DNA of 64,000 nucleotides, from assembly GCA_015061085.1 (NCBI GenBank), contig SUXG01000002.1, positions 1-64,000 of the forward strand. Reading direction: 5' to 3'. Position numbers and translations under genes: made by a program. Position 1 is the stretch's first letter; every line of letters begins with the position of its first letter. The notes beneath the pieces are model-generated. The model worked only from the letters and a program-made list of their open reading frames with translations. It searched no databases and was not told the DNA's origin. Source of the stretch: Bacteroidales bacterium. Lineage in GTDB: Bacteria > Bacteroidota > Bacteroidia > Bacteroidales > Muribaculaceae. Positions 26,175 to 34,084 of this stretch are shown in pieces.

Positions 26175-26765
26175 ATGGACAAATTAAGTTATGCATGGGG
26201 TTTGGCTATGGGTCAACAACTCCGTGGAATGGGTGTAAAAGATTTGAATGTAGAAGATTATGCAGCAGCAGTAAAGGCTGTGTTTGAAGGAACAGAATCG
26301 GCTATTCCATTCGAAGAAGCTCAAACGCTCATCAACGAATATCTTCAAAGCCTTGAAGAAGAAATGACAAAAGCAGCTCGCGAAGCAGGCGAAAAATTCT
26401 TGGAAGAAAACAAGAAGAATGAAGGTGTAAAGGTGACTGCAAGCGGTCTTCAATATGTGGTTGAGAAAGAAGGCGAAGGTGCACAACCGACAGCTACAGA
26501 CGAAGTGACAGTTCATTACACAGGAAAATTGCTAAATGGTCAAGTGTTTGACAGCTCAGTTCAACGTGGCGAGCCAGCAACATTCCCACTCAATCGCGTT
26601 ATTCCGGGATGGACAGAAGGCGTTCAATTAATGAAAGAGGGCGCTAAGTACACATTCTTTATTCCGTCTGATTTGGCATACGGTCCACAAGGTATTCCAA
26701 ATGCAATTCCTCCACACTCTACTCTTATCTTTGAAGTTGAGTTGATTAAGGTAATCAAGAAATAA
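26175..26765 (+). CDS. FKBP-type peptidyl-prolyl isomerase (FklB-like), cytoplasmic
   Basis: 196 residues, no signal peptide. An N-terminal helical dimerisation domain (FKBP_N, about 1-85: YAWGLAMGQQLRGMGV) and a C-terminal FKBP domain (about 90-196) with intact active-site residues (VTVHYTGKLLNGQVFDSSVQ, VIPGWTEGVQLMKEG, DLAYGPQG). It catalyses proline cis-trans isomerisation in protein folding. First of four consecutive FKBP-related genes; the others are lipoproteins. Confidence 0.92.
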   Translation: MDKLSYAWGLAMGQQLRGMGVKDLNVEDYAAAVKAVFEGTESAIPFEEAQTLINEYLQSLEEEMTKAAREAGEKFLEENKKNEGVKVTASGLQYVVEKEGEGAQPTATDEVTVHYTGKLLNGQVFDSSVQRGEPATFPLNRVIPGWTEGVQLMKEGAKYTFFIPSDLAYGPQGIPNAIPPHSTLIFEVELIKVIKK

Positions 26766-26773
26766 AAAGAGCT

Positions 26774-27289
26774 ATGCGAATTAAAAGTGTCTTGGTCGGA
26801 ATAGCAGTGGCTATGATGGCAGTGGCTTGCAACACAGAGTCAAAGGATGCCGGTAATGATTCATTGAGTGTAAAACCACAAGAAGAAGCAAAGGAGGCAT
26901 CAATAAAAACGTTTGACGACTCAGTTGCATATTTTATGGGTCAAGATGCAGCTTTGGCATATTGGCGTGCGGCTAAAATCGATTCAACCTTGTCAGGCAA
27001 AGAGAATGCAGAACAATTCCGTAAGGGTATAGAGGATGGCCTGAAAGCCGCAACAAAGTCGAATGCGTATGCAATCGGATTGCAACATGGTCTTGTCGCA
27101 TTTACAAGCATCAAAGGTCTTAATGATAATCTTAAGACAGCATTGAGCGCGGAAGCATTCATGAAAGGTCTGAATATGGCAATGGAGTCGGAAAATGCTG
27201 TCGATGCAGTTAAATTTCAAGCTGATATGAGTGAAGTGGAGGCAAGATTAAACACATTGATGATGCAGACTCAAGACACAATCAAATAA
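26774..27289 (+). CDS. Lipoprotein with stand-alone FKBP N-terminal-type domain
   Basis: 171 residues. A lipoprotein signal (MRIKSVLVGIAVAMMAVAC) is followed by a helical domain (about 40-165: DDSVAYFMGQDAALAYWRAA, AYAIGLQHGLVAF) clearly related to the N-terminal part of the 305-residue protein two genes on, and in layout to FKBP_N domains. There is no FKBP catalytic domain. Starts 8 bp after the cytoplasmic isomerase and ends 18 bp before an isomerase lipoprotein, so it may supply the dimerisation half for that protein (inference). Confidence 0.75.
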   Translation: MRIKSVLVGIAVAMMAVACNTESKDAGNDSLSVKPQEEAKEASIKTFDDSVAYFMGQDAALAYWRAAKIDSTLSGKENAEQFRKGIEDGLKAATKSNAYAIGLQHGLVAFTSIKGLNDNLKTALSAEAFMKGLNMAMESENAVDAVKFQADMSEVEARLNTLMMQTQDTIK

Positions 27290-27307
27290 TAATTAAAAAA
27301 TAAACAG

Positions 27308-27796
27308 ATGAAAAAGATTTTTTTCTATGCAGCAGCGGTGGCTGTAATGGCATCATGCGCAAATAAGCAATCAGAAACCACTGATACTCAGGTGGCAGAA
27401 GATACAGTCGTTGTGGAAGAAGTGGTCGAACAACAAGCGGTGTTTGTTGATACTACAGGTTACACCACTACTGCATCAGGTCTCAAATATAAGGTTGTGA
27501 AAGAAGGTACAGGTGCTATGCCTAAAGCTGAAGATTCTGTCGAAGTGCACTACACAGGCAAGCTCCTCGACGGCACTGTGTTCGACAGCTCTGTTGAACG
27601 CGGTGAGACTATTTCATTCCCATTGAAAGGTGTGATTAAAGGTTGGACAGAAGGTCTTCAGTTGATGAAAGAGGGTGCAAAATATGAGTTTATCATCCCT
27701 CCATATCTTGCTTACGGCGAACGTGGTACTCCTGGTGGTCCGATCGGTCCGAATGCAACTCTTTATTTCGAAGTAGAACTATTTAAGGTAAAATAA
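27308..27796 (+). CDS. FKBP-type peptidyl-prolyl isomerase lipoprotein
   Basis: 162 residues. The lipoprotein signal (MKKIFFYAAAVAVMASC) leads to an acidic linker (EDTVVVEEVVEQQ) and a complete FKBP domain (about 55-162) with intact catalytic motifs (VEVHYTGKLLDGTVFDSSVE, VIKGWTEGLQLMKEG, YLAYGERG). It lacks the N-terminal helical domain usual for FkpA-type periplasmic isomerases, a domain encoded separately by the gene just upstream. Expected in the periplasm, lipid-anchored. Confidence 0.9.
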   Translation: MKKIFFYAAAVAVMASCANKQSETTDTQVAEDTVVVEEVVEQQAVFVDTTGYTTTASGLKYKVVKEGTGAMPKAEDSVEVHYTGKLLDGTVFDSSVERGETISFPLKGVIKGWTEGLQLMKEGAKYEFIIPPYLAYGERGTPGGPIGPNATLYFEVELFKVK

Positions 27797-27802
27797 TAAG
27801 AT

Positions 27803-28720
27803 ATGAAAGTAAAATTTTTAGGAGCATTGGCATTAGGAGCAACAATGCTTGTGGGATGTGGAACAGTGCCACAGTCAAAAGAACTCAGCGAAATCAGTAA
27901 TGCGACAATGGCAGATTCTCTTGCGTACTATCTTGGAGAGCAAGGCGCAATGGCATATTGGCAAGCAACAGCACAAGATACGACTCTGAAAACAGAGGCT
28001 GCGCGTGCTGCATATCTTAAAGGTTTCAAGAAGGGAATGGAAAGCATTACAGAAGAAGATGCCTACAATCGTGGAGTCAGCCAAGGAATGAACCTTGCAA
28101 TGTATTTGAAAACATTGAAGGCAGAATATGATGTTGATTTAAAGAATGATCCGGCACTTGCAGGTTTGGCATTCGGTATGCAAAGTGATACAATTGTAAA
28201 TCCGAGAATGCTTCAACAAGCAATCCAGCCTATCGGTATGCAACTTGAAGCCATCAAGAGTAAAAAAGATAAGGAAATTGCAGATAAGAAGATTGCAGAA
28301 GAAATGCAAAAATCTAATTATCAAAAAGATGTCAATGGACTTGTCTATAAGGTTATGGCAGAAGGTAAAGGCGATAAGCTTGAGGATGGACAAATGGTGC
28401 TTGTTGAGTTGATTATGACAGATGTAGCCGGAAAGCCACTTGTTCCAACTGATGTTAAGCCACAAAAGGTCGTTGTCGGTCAACATCACTATATTTCAAT
28501 GTTGAATCAAGTATTGCCTATGATGCAGGTCGGTTCGGCATACAAAGTGCTTGGCTCGGCTATAGAACTCTTCGGCCCGCAATCACGTCAATTCCGACTT
28601 AAGGGTAGCGATATCGCTTGCATGGAGGTAAAAGTTGTCGGCTATTGCGATGAAAAAGGCGAATTATCAGAAACACCGATAAAAGTTGCAAAAGAGGATG
28701 TAAAGATAGCAAATAAATAA
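27803..28720 (+). CDS. Lipoprotein with FKBP_N-like domain and degenerate FKBP domain
   Basis: 305 residues. A lipoprotein signal (MKVKFLGALALGATMLVGC), then a helical domain (about 30-165: DSLAYYLGEQGAMAYWQAT, EDAYNRGVSQGMNLA) related to the 171-residue lipoprotein. The C-terminal region (about 170-300: NGLVYKVMAEGKGDKLEDG) is FKBP-like in outline, but the catalytic FDSS and VIxGWxEGL stretches are replaced. It is probably a non-catalytic chaperone or partner of the isomerases in the same operon (inference). Ends just before a strong terminator. Confidence 0.75.
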   Translation: MKVKFLGALALGATMLVGCGTVPQSKELSEISNATMADSLAYYLGEQGAMAYWQATAQDTTLKTEAARAAYLKGFKKGMESITEEDAYNRGVSQGMNLAMYLKTLKAEYDVDLKNDPALAGLAFGMQSDTIVNPRMLQQAIQPIGMQLEAIKSKKDKEIADKKIAEEMQKSNYQKDVNGLVYKVMAEGKGDKLEDGQMVLVELIMTDVAGKPLVPTDVKPQKVVVGQHHYISMLNQVLPMMQVGSAYKVLGSAIELFGPQSRQFRLKGSDIACMEVKVVGYCDEKGELSETPIKVAKEDVKIANK

Positions 28721-28744
28721 TCGGGATTAAATATTTGTTATAAA

Positions 28745-28784
28745 AAATAGCAGTCTATTCAATTGGGTAGATTGCTATTTTTTT
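28745..28784 (+). terminator. Rho-independent terminator of the FKBP operon
   Basis: AAATAGCAGTCTA (28745-28757) / TAGATTGCTATTT (28768-28780), with a G-U pair, then a T run. Confidence 0.88.
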
Positions 28785-28834
28785 GAATAAATGTTAAAAA
28801 ATAGGCAATTTGATAAAGTTTTAGGGTGAAAGAG

Positions 28835-28865
28835 TTGTAAATATCATAAATTGTAATTAATTTCG
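28835..28865 (+). promoter_or_regulatory. Promoter of the lrp-yfhO operon
   Basis: TTG (28835-28837), 20 nt, TAATTTCG (28858-28865). The Lrp ATG is 25 nt further on. Confidence 0.55.
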
Positions 28866-28889
28866 CAAAGTAATTGAAAATATAGCAAT

Positions 28890-29363
28890 ATGGAAAAAAT
28901 TGACAATTTGGATCGTAAGATCTTAAATATCGTGATGAGAAATGCTCGTATAGCATCAAAAGATGTTGCATTGGAATGTGGAGTGTCCAGAGCTGCGATC
29001 CATCAACGCATACAACGTCTGATAGAGATGAATGTTATCACCGGCTCAGGCTATACAGTTGATCCTAAGATATTGGGCTATAATACATGCACGTATGTCG
29101 GAGTAAAACTTGAAAAAGGTTCGATGTATCGTGATGTAGTGGCAGAACTCGAAAACATTAAAGAAGTTGTTGAATGTCACTTTACAACAGGTCCATATTC
29201 AATGCTTATCAAAGTCTATGCGAAAGATAACTTGGATTTGATGAAGTTGTTGAACGATCGAATACAACACATCCCTGGCGTTACAGAAACAGAAACATTG
29301 ATTTCTTTAGAACAAAGTATGAACAGACAAATAGATGTGGAGCAGATAAAATCTAAGAAATGA
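28890..29363 (+). CDS. Lrp/AsnC family transcriptional regulator
   Basis: 157 residues, standard size. N-terminal HTH (about 10-55: LDRKILNIVMRNARIASKDV, CGVSRAAIHQRIQRL) and C-terminal RAM/AsnC ligand-binding domain (about 70-145: YVGVKLEKGSMYRDV, ECHFTTGPYSMLIKVYAKD). It senses an amino acid in characterised members; the ligand here is unknown. Its stop overlaps the start of the YfhO gene (ATGA). Confidence 0.93.
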   Translation: MEKIDNLDRKILNIVMRNARIASKDVALECGVSRAAIHQRIQRLIEMNVITGSGYTVDPKILGYNTCTYVGVKLEKGSMYRDVVAELENIKEVVECHFTTGPYSMLIKVYAKDNLDLMKLLNDRIQHIPGVTETETLISLEQSMNRQIDVEQIKSKK

Positions 29364-31858
29364 AAAAAACATATTTGTTCTCAATAATGGCTGTGCTGCT
29401 TATGGCAGTCATAGCCTTTTTATTTTTCTATCCTGATGCGATGGAAGGTAATGTGCTTCAACAGCATGATATTCAGCAAGGTTTAGCCAATGGACAAGAA
29501 GGAAAAGCTTTTGCAGAAGATACCGGTGAAACGACACGTTGGACAAACTCGTTGTTTGGAGGGATGCCTAACTTTCAAATCTCTCCATCGTATCCATCGT
29601 CTAAAATGATATCGTGGATAACGTCGTTATATGGCTTGGGATTGCCGTCTCCGGCTAATTTGTTGTTCATGATGATGCTTGGATTCTTTATAATGTGTCT
29701 ATGTTTCAAAATGAAGTGGTATGTTGCATTGTTGGGTGCAATAGGTTGGGGTTTTTCAACTTATTTCATAATAATAATCGGAGCAGGTCATATATGGAAA
29801 TTTGTGACATTGACATTCGTACCACCGACCATAGGAGGTGTTGTTCTGTGCTATAGAGGTCGTTATCTTGCCGGAACGGCTCTTGCCGGGTTGTTTGGAG
29901 CATTACAACTTCAGGCTAATCACCCACAGATGTCTTACTATTTCCTTTTTGTCATATTCTTTATGGTATTGGCTTATCTTTGGTCGGCAATAAAGGAGAA
30001 GAAGATGCGTCGATGGGGCATAGCGACAGCGTGTGTCATGGTTGCAGGGGTCTTGGGTGTGTTGGCGAATTCTCCAAGTTTATACAATACATACGAGTAT
30101 TCAAAAGAGACTATTCGAGGTAAAAAGACAGAGATAGTTTCTCAGCAAGAGGCTACACTTTCTGTAGAGGAGAAGAAAGGTCTTGATTTTGATTATATAA
30201 CTGCATGGAGTTACGGACCGGATGAAACGTTGACATTGTTGATACCTAACGTTAAGGGTGGAGCAACAATCAAACCGATTGAAGGACAGAACTACAGAAA
30301 ATCGGTGATTGAAACAGACTATATAGAAGAACGCTATAATCAAGGATTGATCGCTGCAGAAGAGATGCAATGGATGGGTCAGTTTAGTCAATATTTTGGT
30401 AATCAGCCGATGACAAATGGTCCAGTCTATGTTGGAGCAATAATTTTCTTGTTGGCTGTGTTGGCAATGTTTGTGGTTGAAGGGCCGATGAAGTGGGCTT
30501 TATTTGCAGCAACAATACTATCGATATTGCTGGCATGGGGGCATAATTTTGCGTGGTTCACACAGCTGTTTATCGATTATTTCCCGGGATATAATAAATT
30601 TAGAACGGTATCAAGCATTCTAGTCATAGCAGAGTTTACATTGCCGTTGCTTGCAATGATGTGTGTCAATAAGATCATGACCACTCCGGATTTCTTGACA
30701 AAGTATAAAAAATCGTTTTTCGGGGTTATGGGCGTCGGCATGTTGATATGCTTATTGGGATGGTTGTCACCGGGTATATATGGCAATGCTTTCAGTGCCG
30801 GCGAACTTGAGGCATTGAATGATGCCGGAGCATTTGCAAATCCTCAAATAAACGGAATATTGCATAATATCAGAGAAGCTCGACTCTCATTAGTGTCAGC
30901 AGATTCGTTGCGCTCGATGTTTATTGTTCTTTTGGGCGCAAATATATTGTTTTGGTATGCCAAAGGTGTTATCAAGAAAAACTATATATTTATCGGGTCG
31001 TTGATGTTGGTGGTTCTCGTTGATTTATATACTGTCAACAAAAGATACGTAAATACTGAAAATTTTGTGGCTGCGGCAAATGATGAAGCTGTGTTTGAGC
31101 CTACGGCAGTAGATTTGGAGATATTGAAAGACACGACGATGAACTATAGAGTCATGGACTATAATGGCTTCGGCGAAGCTCGCTCGTCATATTTCCATAA
31201 AACAATAGGAGGTTATCATGCAGCGAAGCTCACTCGCTATAATGACCTTATCGAACATCAAATCAATAAGGGCAACCTTGATGTGCTCAATATGCTCAAT
31301 GCGCGCTACTTTATCGGTCGCGATGAGGCAGGTCAGACTGTTTGCGAGCTGAATCCCGACGCTATGGGAAATGCTTGGCTTGTCGATCAAGTAGATTATG
31401 TGGATTCTGCCAACGAGGAGATGTTGGCACTCACAGGCTTGGCTGTCGATTCTGTGGCTGTCGCTGACAAAGCGTTTGAGCCGGTGCTTGGCAAGAGTCA
31501 GCCTAAGATGCCGGGTGACACTATTTTTGAGACCACATACGCACCTAATCGCTTGACATATCATGCTCGTACGCAAAAGGGTGGTGTGGCTGTGTTCAGC
31601 GAAGTTTATTTTCCATGGGGTTGGAAGGCTACTATCGACGGCAAGGAAGCGGAGATAGGTCGTGTCAACTATGTATTGCGTGCCTTGAATCTGCCAGCCG
31701 GAAGCCACACTGTGGAGTTTGTGTTTGATCCGGAATCAATACATGTGACTAATACTATTGCGACGATAGCGATAATTCTTATTTATTTGCTTTCAGCCGG
31801 TGCTTTGGGCTTTATGGTGATAGGAATATTAAAGAAAGGAAAAACATCGCAGAAATAA
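29360..31858 (+). CDS. YfhO-family multi-spanning membrane protein
   Basis: 832 residues with about 12-14 hydrophobic helices and a large C-terminal extracytoplasmic domain (about 560-800) before a last helix. Typical YfhO features: QHDIQQGLANGQEGKAFAED near the N-terminus, TRWTNSLFGGMPNFQIS, LQANHPQMSYYF and YFPGYNKFRTVSSILV. In Gram-positive bacteria YfhO glycosylates lipoteichoic acid; the Bacteroidetes function is not established, though a lipid-linked sugar transferase role is likely. Overlaps lrp by ATGA. The last 550 bp are visibly richer in C-ending codons than the rest. Confidence 0.88.
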   Translation: MKKTYLFSIMAVLLMAVIAFLFFYPDAMEGNVLQQHDIQQGLANGQEGKAFAEDTGETTRWTNSLFGGMPNFQISPSYPSSKMISWITSLYGLGLPSPANLLFMMMLGFFIMCLCFKMKWYVALLGAIGWGFSTYFIIIIGAGHIWKFVTLTFVPPTIGGVVLCYRGRYLAGTALAGLFGALQLQANHPQMSYYFLFVIFFMVLAYLWSAIKEKKMRRWGIATACVMVAGVLGVLANSPSLYNTYEYSKETIRGKKTEIVSQQEATLSVEEKKGLDFDYITAWSYGPDETLTLLIPNVKGGATIKPIEGQNYRKSVIETDYIEERYNQGLIAAEEMQWMGQFSQYFGNQPMTNGPVYVGAIIFLLAVLAMFVVEGPMKWALFAATILSILLAWGHNFAWFTQLFIDYFPGYNKFRTVSSILVIAEFTLPLLAMMCVNKIMTTPDFLTKYKKSFFGVMGVGMLICLLGWLSPGIYGNAFSAGELEALNDAGAFANPQINGILHNIREARLSLVSADSLRSMFIVLLGANILFWYAKGVIKKNYIFIGSLMLVVLVDLYTVNKRYVNTENFVAAANDEAVFEPTAVDLEILKDTTMNYRVMDYNGFGEARSSYFHKTIGGYHAAKLTRYNDLIEHQINKGNLDVLNMLNARYFIGRDEAGQTVCELNPDAMGNAWLVDQVDYVDSANEEMLALTGLAVDSVAVADKAFEPVLGKSQPKMPGDTIFETTYAPNRLTYHARTQKGGVAVFSEVYFPWGWKATIDGKEAEIGRVNYVLRALNLPAGSHTVEFVFDPESIHVTNTIATIAIILIYLLSAGALGFMVIGILKKGKTSQK

Positions 31859-31863
31859 GAAAT

Positions 31864-32436
31864 ATGAAGGCTTTGGGCCTATTTGATAGTTTTGCGCAAT
31901 GGTATAAACGATTGAGGCATAGTAAGGGGTTTGGCATACATTCCCCTTTTGCCTTTATGCTTGTCAATGAAATAATTAATTGTCGTTGCAGATATTATGG
32001 ATATGATGACATCGAGCCGTATATCGATTCGATGAAAGGACGCAAGCAGCGTCGCTTGGCTCGATTGTTGATCCGGCTTGTAGGGCGAATTTCGTTCAAG
32101 AAATTTATTATAATAGGAAAGGCTGATGATGTGCTGATAAAAGCAGTAGAGATAGCTGATAGCAGGGTGGAGATTGAAAGAGACGTTGAAGAGGTGTTGT
32201 CTTTGTCGCTGATTTATGTGGTCGGATTATGCGATGCGGACGAAGAGTTATCTGCTTCGATGCAAGTGGATGGAAATGTATTTGTTTTTGATGGTCTTTG
32301 TGATAGCGAATTGAGAAAACAGTACGAGAATCTTGTGTCAGAGTGTCGGCATGGTGTGGTGTTTGAAGATCGTGATATGTCGATAGTGTTTGTTTGTAAT
32401 CATTTGCCATTTGTGAAATATTCAATGATAATTTAA
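31864..32436 (+). CDS. Degenerate methyltransferase-like protein (HSPF family)
   Basis: 190 residues. The N-terminus RHSKGFGIHSPFAFMLVNEI and the following RKQRRLARLLIRLVGRI match a Bacteroidetes family of SAM-dependent methyltransferases that starts with a HSPFxF motif. At the place of SAM motif I (usually ExGxxxG) it reads FIIIGKADDVLIKA, and the protein is shorter than the family norm, so catalysis is doubtful. 5 bp after the YfhO gene and 1 bp before xerD, within one operon. Assignment is by motif only. Confidence 0.6.
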   Translation: MKALGLFDSFAQWYKRLRHSKGFGIHSPFAFMLVNEIINCRCRYYGYDDIEPYIDSMKGRKQRRLARLLIRLVGRISFKKFIIIGKADDVLIKAVEIADSRVEIERDVEEVLSLSLIYVVGLCDADEELSASMQVDGNVFVFDGLCDSELRKQYENLVSECRHGVVFEDRDMSIVFVCNHLPFVKYSMII

Positions 32437-32437
32437 G

Positions 32438-33367
32438 ATGTCGGCTGAAGGAAAATATTTGCGACCATTGAAGGCTTTGGGAGATATTCTTGATGATTAT
32501 TTGTCATATTTAGGTATGGAACGTGGTCTATCGCTAAATACGTTAAAAGGATATAGTTGTGACATACGTCATTTTTTTGAATATCTCGTGGTGATATCAA
32601 AGACTCCGGTCGATGTCGAAGAGGACGATTTGCATCAGATGTTGGTTGCTGTTAGTGAAATGGGGGTTCAGCCTCGCACGCAAGCCAGAATGATTGCAGC
32701 GTTGCGTTCGTTTTATAAGTTTATGCGACTGGAAGGTTATGTCGATAGAAATCCGGCATCAAACATAGATATGCCTCGGTTGGCGCACGTATTGCCCGAT
32801 GTATTGAATGTAGATGAGATTGACGCGATGATAGGCTGTATCGATATGTCGAAGGCAGAAGGACAGCGCAATAGGGCTATAATAGAAGTCCTTTATGGAT
32901 GTGGGTTGCGAGTGTCGGAGTTGACAGAATTGCGTATCAGCAGGATTTATGCAGAAGATAAATATTTGTTGGTAGAAGGAAAAGGTTCGAAGCAAAGACT
33001 TGTCCCGATGTGTGATGCTACGTTGAAAGAAATATCATCATATCTTGAGGATAGGGCTCGTCTGGATATTAAGCCGGGTAATGAAGATATTCTGTTCTTA
33101 AATCGCAGAGGCAGGAAGTTGACGCGAGTAATGATATTCTATATAATTCGAGATCTCGCCGAGCTGGCAGGGATAAAGAAACGTGTCAGTCCGCATACAT
33201 TGCGCCATTCGTTTGCGACACATCTTCTTGAGGGAGGTGCTAATCTCAGAGCTATCCAAGAAATGCTTGGTCATGAGAATATAGGGACTACAGAGGTCTA
33301 TTTGCATTTCGATAAGACATTGCTTAGAAAAGAGCTTATGGATCATCATCCGCTTTATTGTCGATAA
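32438..33367 (+). CDS. xerD: Tyrosine recombinase XerD
   Basis: 309 residues. N-terminal SAM-like core-binding domain (about 15-100: YLSYLGMERGLSLNTLKGYS) and C-terminal catalytic domain with the full set of residues: Arg in YGCGLRVSELTELR, Lys in EGKGSKQRLVP, His-x-x-Arg in SPHTLRHSFATHLLEGG, His in MLGHENIGT and the nucleophile Tyr in TTEVYLHFD. Resolves chromosome dimers at dif with XerC. Its position among housekeeping genes, with no integrase-type neighbours, favours the Xer role over an element integrase. Followed by a hairpin shared with tRNA-Asp. Confidence 0.93.
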   Translation: MSAEGKYLRPLKALGDILDDYLSYLGMERGLSLNTLKGYSCDIRHFFEYLVVISKTPVDVEEDDLHQMLVAVSEMGVQPRTQARMIAALRSFYKFMRLEGYVDRNPASNIDMPRLAHVLPDVLNVDEIDAMIGCIDMSKAEGQRNRAIIEVLYGCGLRVSELTELRISRIYAEDKYLLVEGKGSKQRLVPMCDATLKEISSYLEDRARLDIKPGNEDILFLNRRGRKLTRVMIFYIIRDLAELAGIKKRVSPHTLRHSFATHLLEGGANLRAIQEMLGHENIGTTEVYLHFDKTLLRKELMDHHPLYCR

Positions 33368-33413
33368 GAAGTTTTTCCTTTTCAGAATCGCTAAACTTTT
33401 TGCTTACCCACAC

Positions 33414-33447
33414 TAAATAACTACTGAACCTAAATAACTACTGAACC
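33414..33447 (+). repeat. Two tandem copies of a 17-bp unit
   Basis: TAAATAACTACTGAACC at 33414-33430 and again at 33431-33447, identical. Short and probably a simple tandem duplication. Confidence 0.9.
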
Positions 33448-33475
33448 GATAAAAGGTGTCGGTATATATACAAAC

Positions 33476-33517
33476 AAAAAAGCCAACCGTAAATATTGAT
33501 TTAGCGATTGGCTTTTT
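33476..33517. terminator. Bidirectional terminator between xerD and tRNA-Asp
   Basis: AAAAAAGCCAA (33476-33486) pairs with TTGGCTTTTT (33508-33517), with A and T tracts on both strands, so it can end both the xerD transcript and the tRNA. Confidence 0.8.
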
Positions 33518-33531
33518 AACTCTCTCCTCGG

Positions 33532-33605
33532 CGGTATGGACGGGACTCGAACCCGCGACCCCCTGCGTGACAGGCAGGTATTCTAACCAGCTGAACTACC
33601 ACACC
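33532..33605 (-). tRNA. tRNA-Asp (GTC)
   Basis: 74 nt on the minus strand. The acceptor stem GGTGTGG/CCATACC pairs over 7 bp with one G-U. The D arm has AGTTCAGCTGGTTAGAA, the anticodon loop CTGTCAC gives anticodon GTC, and the T arm has GCGGGTTCGAGTCCCGT. Discriminator G; CCA is not encoded. Promoter at 33654-33685, terminator at 33476-33517. Confidence 0.97.
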
Positions 33606-33653
33606 ATGTTTGAGTCTTGCTTTCGGTTGTTATTTGTCTCCCGATTGCGAGTG

Positions 33654-33685
33654 CAAAGTTACGACCTTTTTTTGAACTGACCAAA
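33654..33685 (-). promoter_or_regulatory. Promoter of tRNA-Asp
   Basis: Minus strand TTG (33684-33682), 20 nt, TAACTTTGC (33661-33653), about 48 nt before the mature tRNA 5-prime end. Confidence 0.7.
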
Positions 33686-34030
33686 TATTTTGAAGAAAAA
33701 AATTCACTTTTTTGTAAAATATTTTACAACTATCTGAGAATGAGCAAAATAAAAATTATGGAAAACCGTGCTTTTTTTATGATTTTTTGAAGATGCGATG
33801 TTGGATTACTCTTGAAGACTGAAAAAATATCGCTGTTTAGTAAAATTAATACTTTGTTAGAGTACTATTTTAGTAGGTATAGTCGATATTTTTAATGTAT
33901 GGTAAACGTACTTAAGTGTAAAAATAAAATTATGAGGATACAAAATAATATATAAGAACTTTTTATGCAAATACAGTTGCTATTTAGATGGTTTATCGGA
34001 ACAAATAATGTTTATATATACTGATAATAC
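33686..34030. other. AT-rich non-coding stretch with one perfect palindrome
   Basis: No reading frame with gene-like properties. The only distinct feature is an 18-bp perfect palindrome, TTGTAAAATATTTTACAA, at 33712-33729. Nothing else was recognised. Confidence 0.6.
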
Positions 34031-34066
34031 AAAAATAATGGGCGAAAATCACCCATTATTTTTTTG
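34031..34066 (-). terminator. Rho-independent terminator of the lipoprotein pair
   Basis: AAAAATAATGGG (34031-34042) pairs with CCCATTATTTTT (34052-34063); T run on both strands, 20 bp past the minus-strand stop. Confidence 0.85.
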
Positions 34067-34084
34067 TATTAGATTCCACTAAAT

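Noticed and set aside
33414-33447. 17-bp tandem repeat as a CRISPR or attachment site
   Set aside because: Only two adjacent units without spacers; no cas genes or integrase context.
32438-33605. xerD plus tRNA as an integration module of a mobile island
   Set aside because: The recombinase has Xer features and chromosomal neighbours, faces the tRNA convergently, and no direct repeat of the tRNA 3-prime end was found.
33456-33680. Plus-strand reading frame of 74 codons across the tRNA-Asp
   Set aside because: It is the antisense of the tRNA (the WTGLEPATPCVTGRYSNQL type of false protein) and includes the terminator hairpin.
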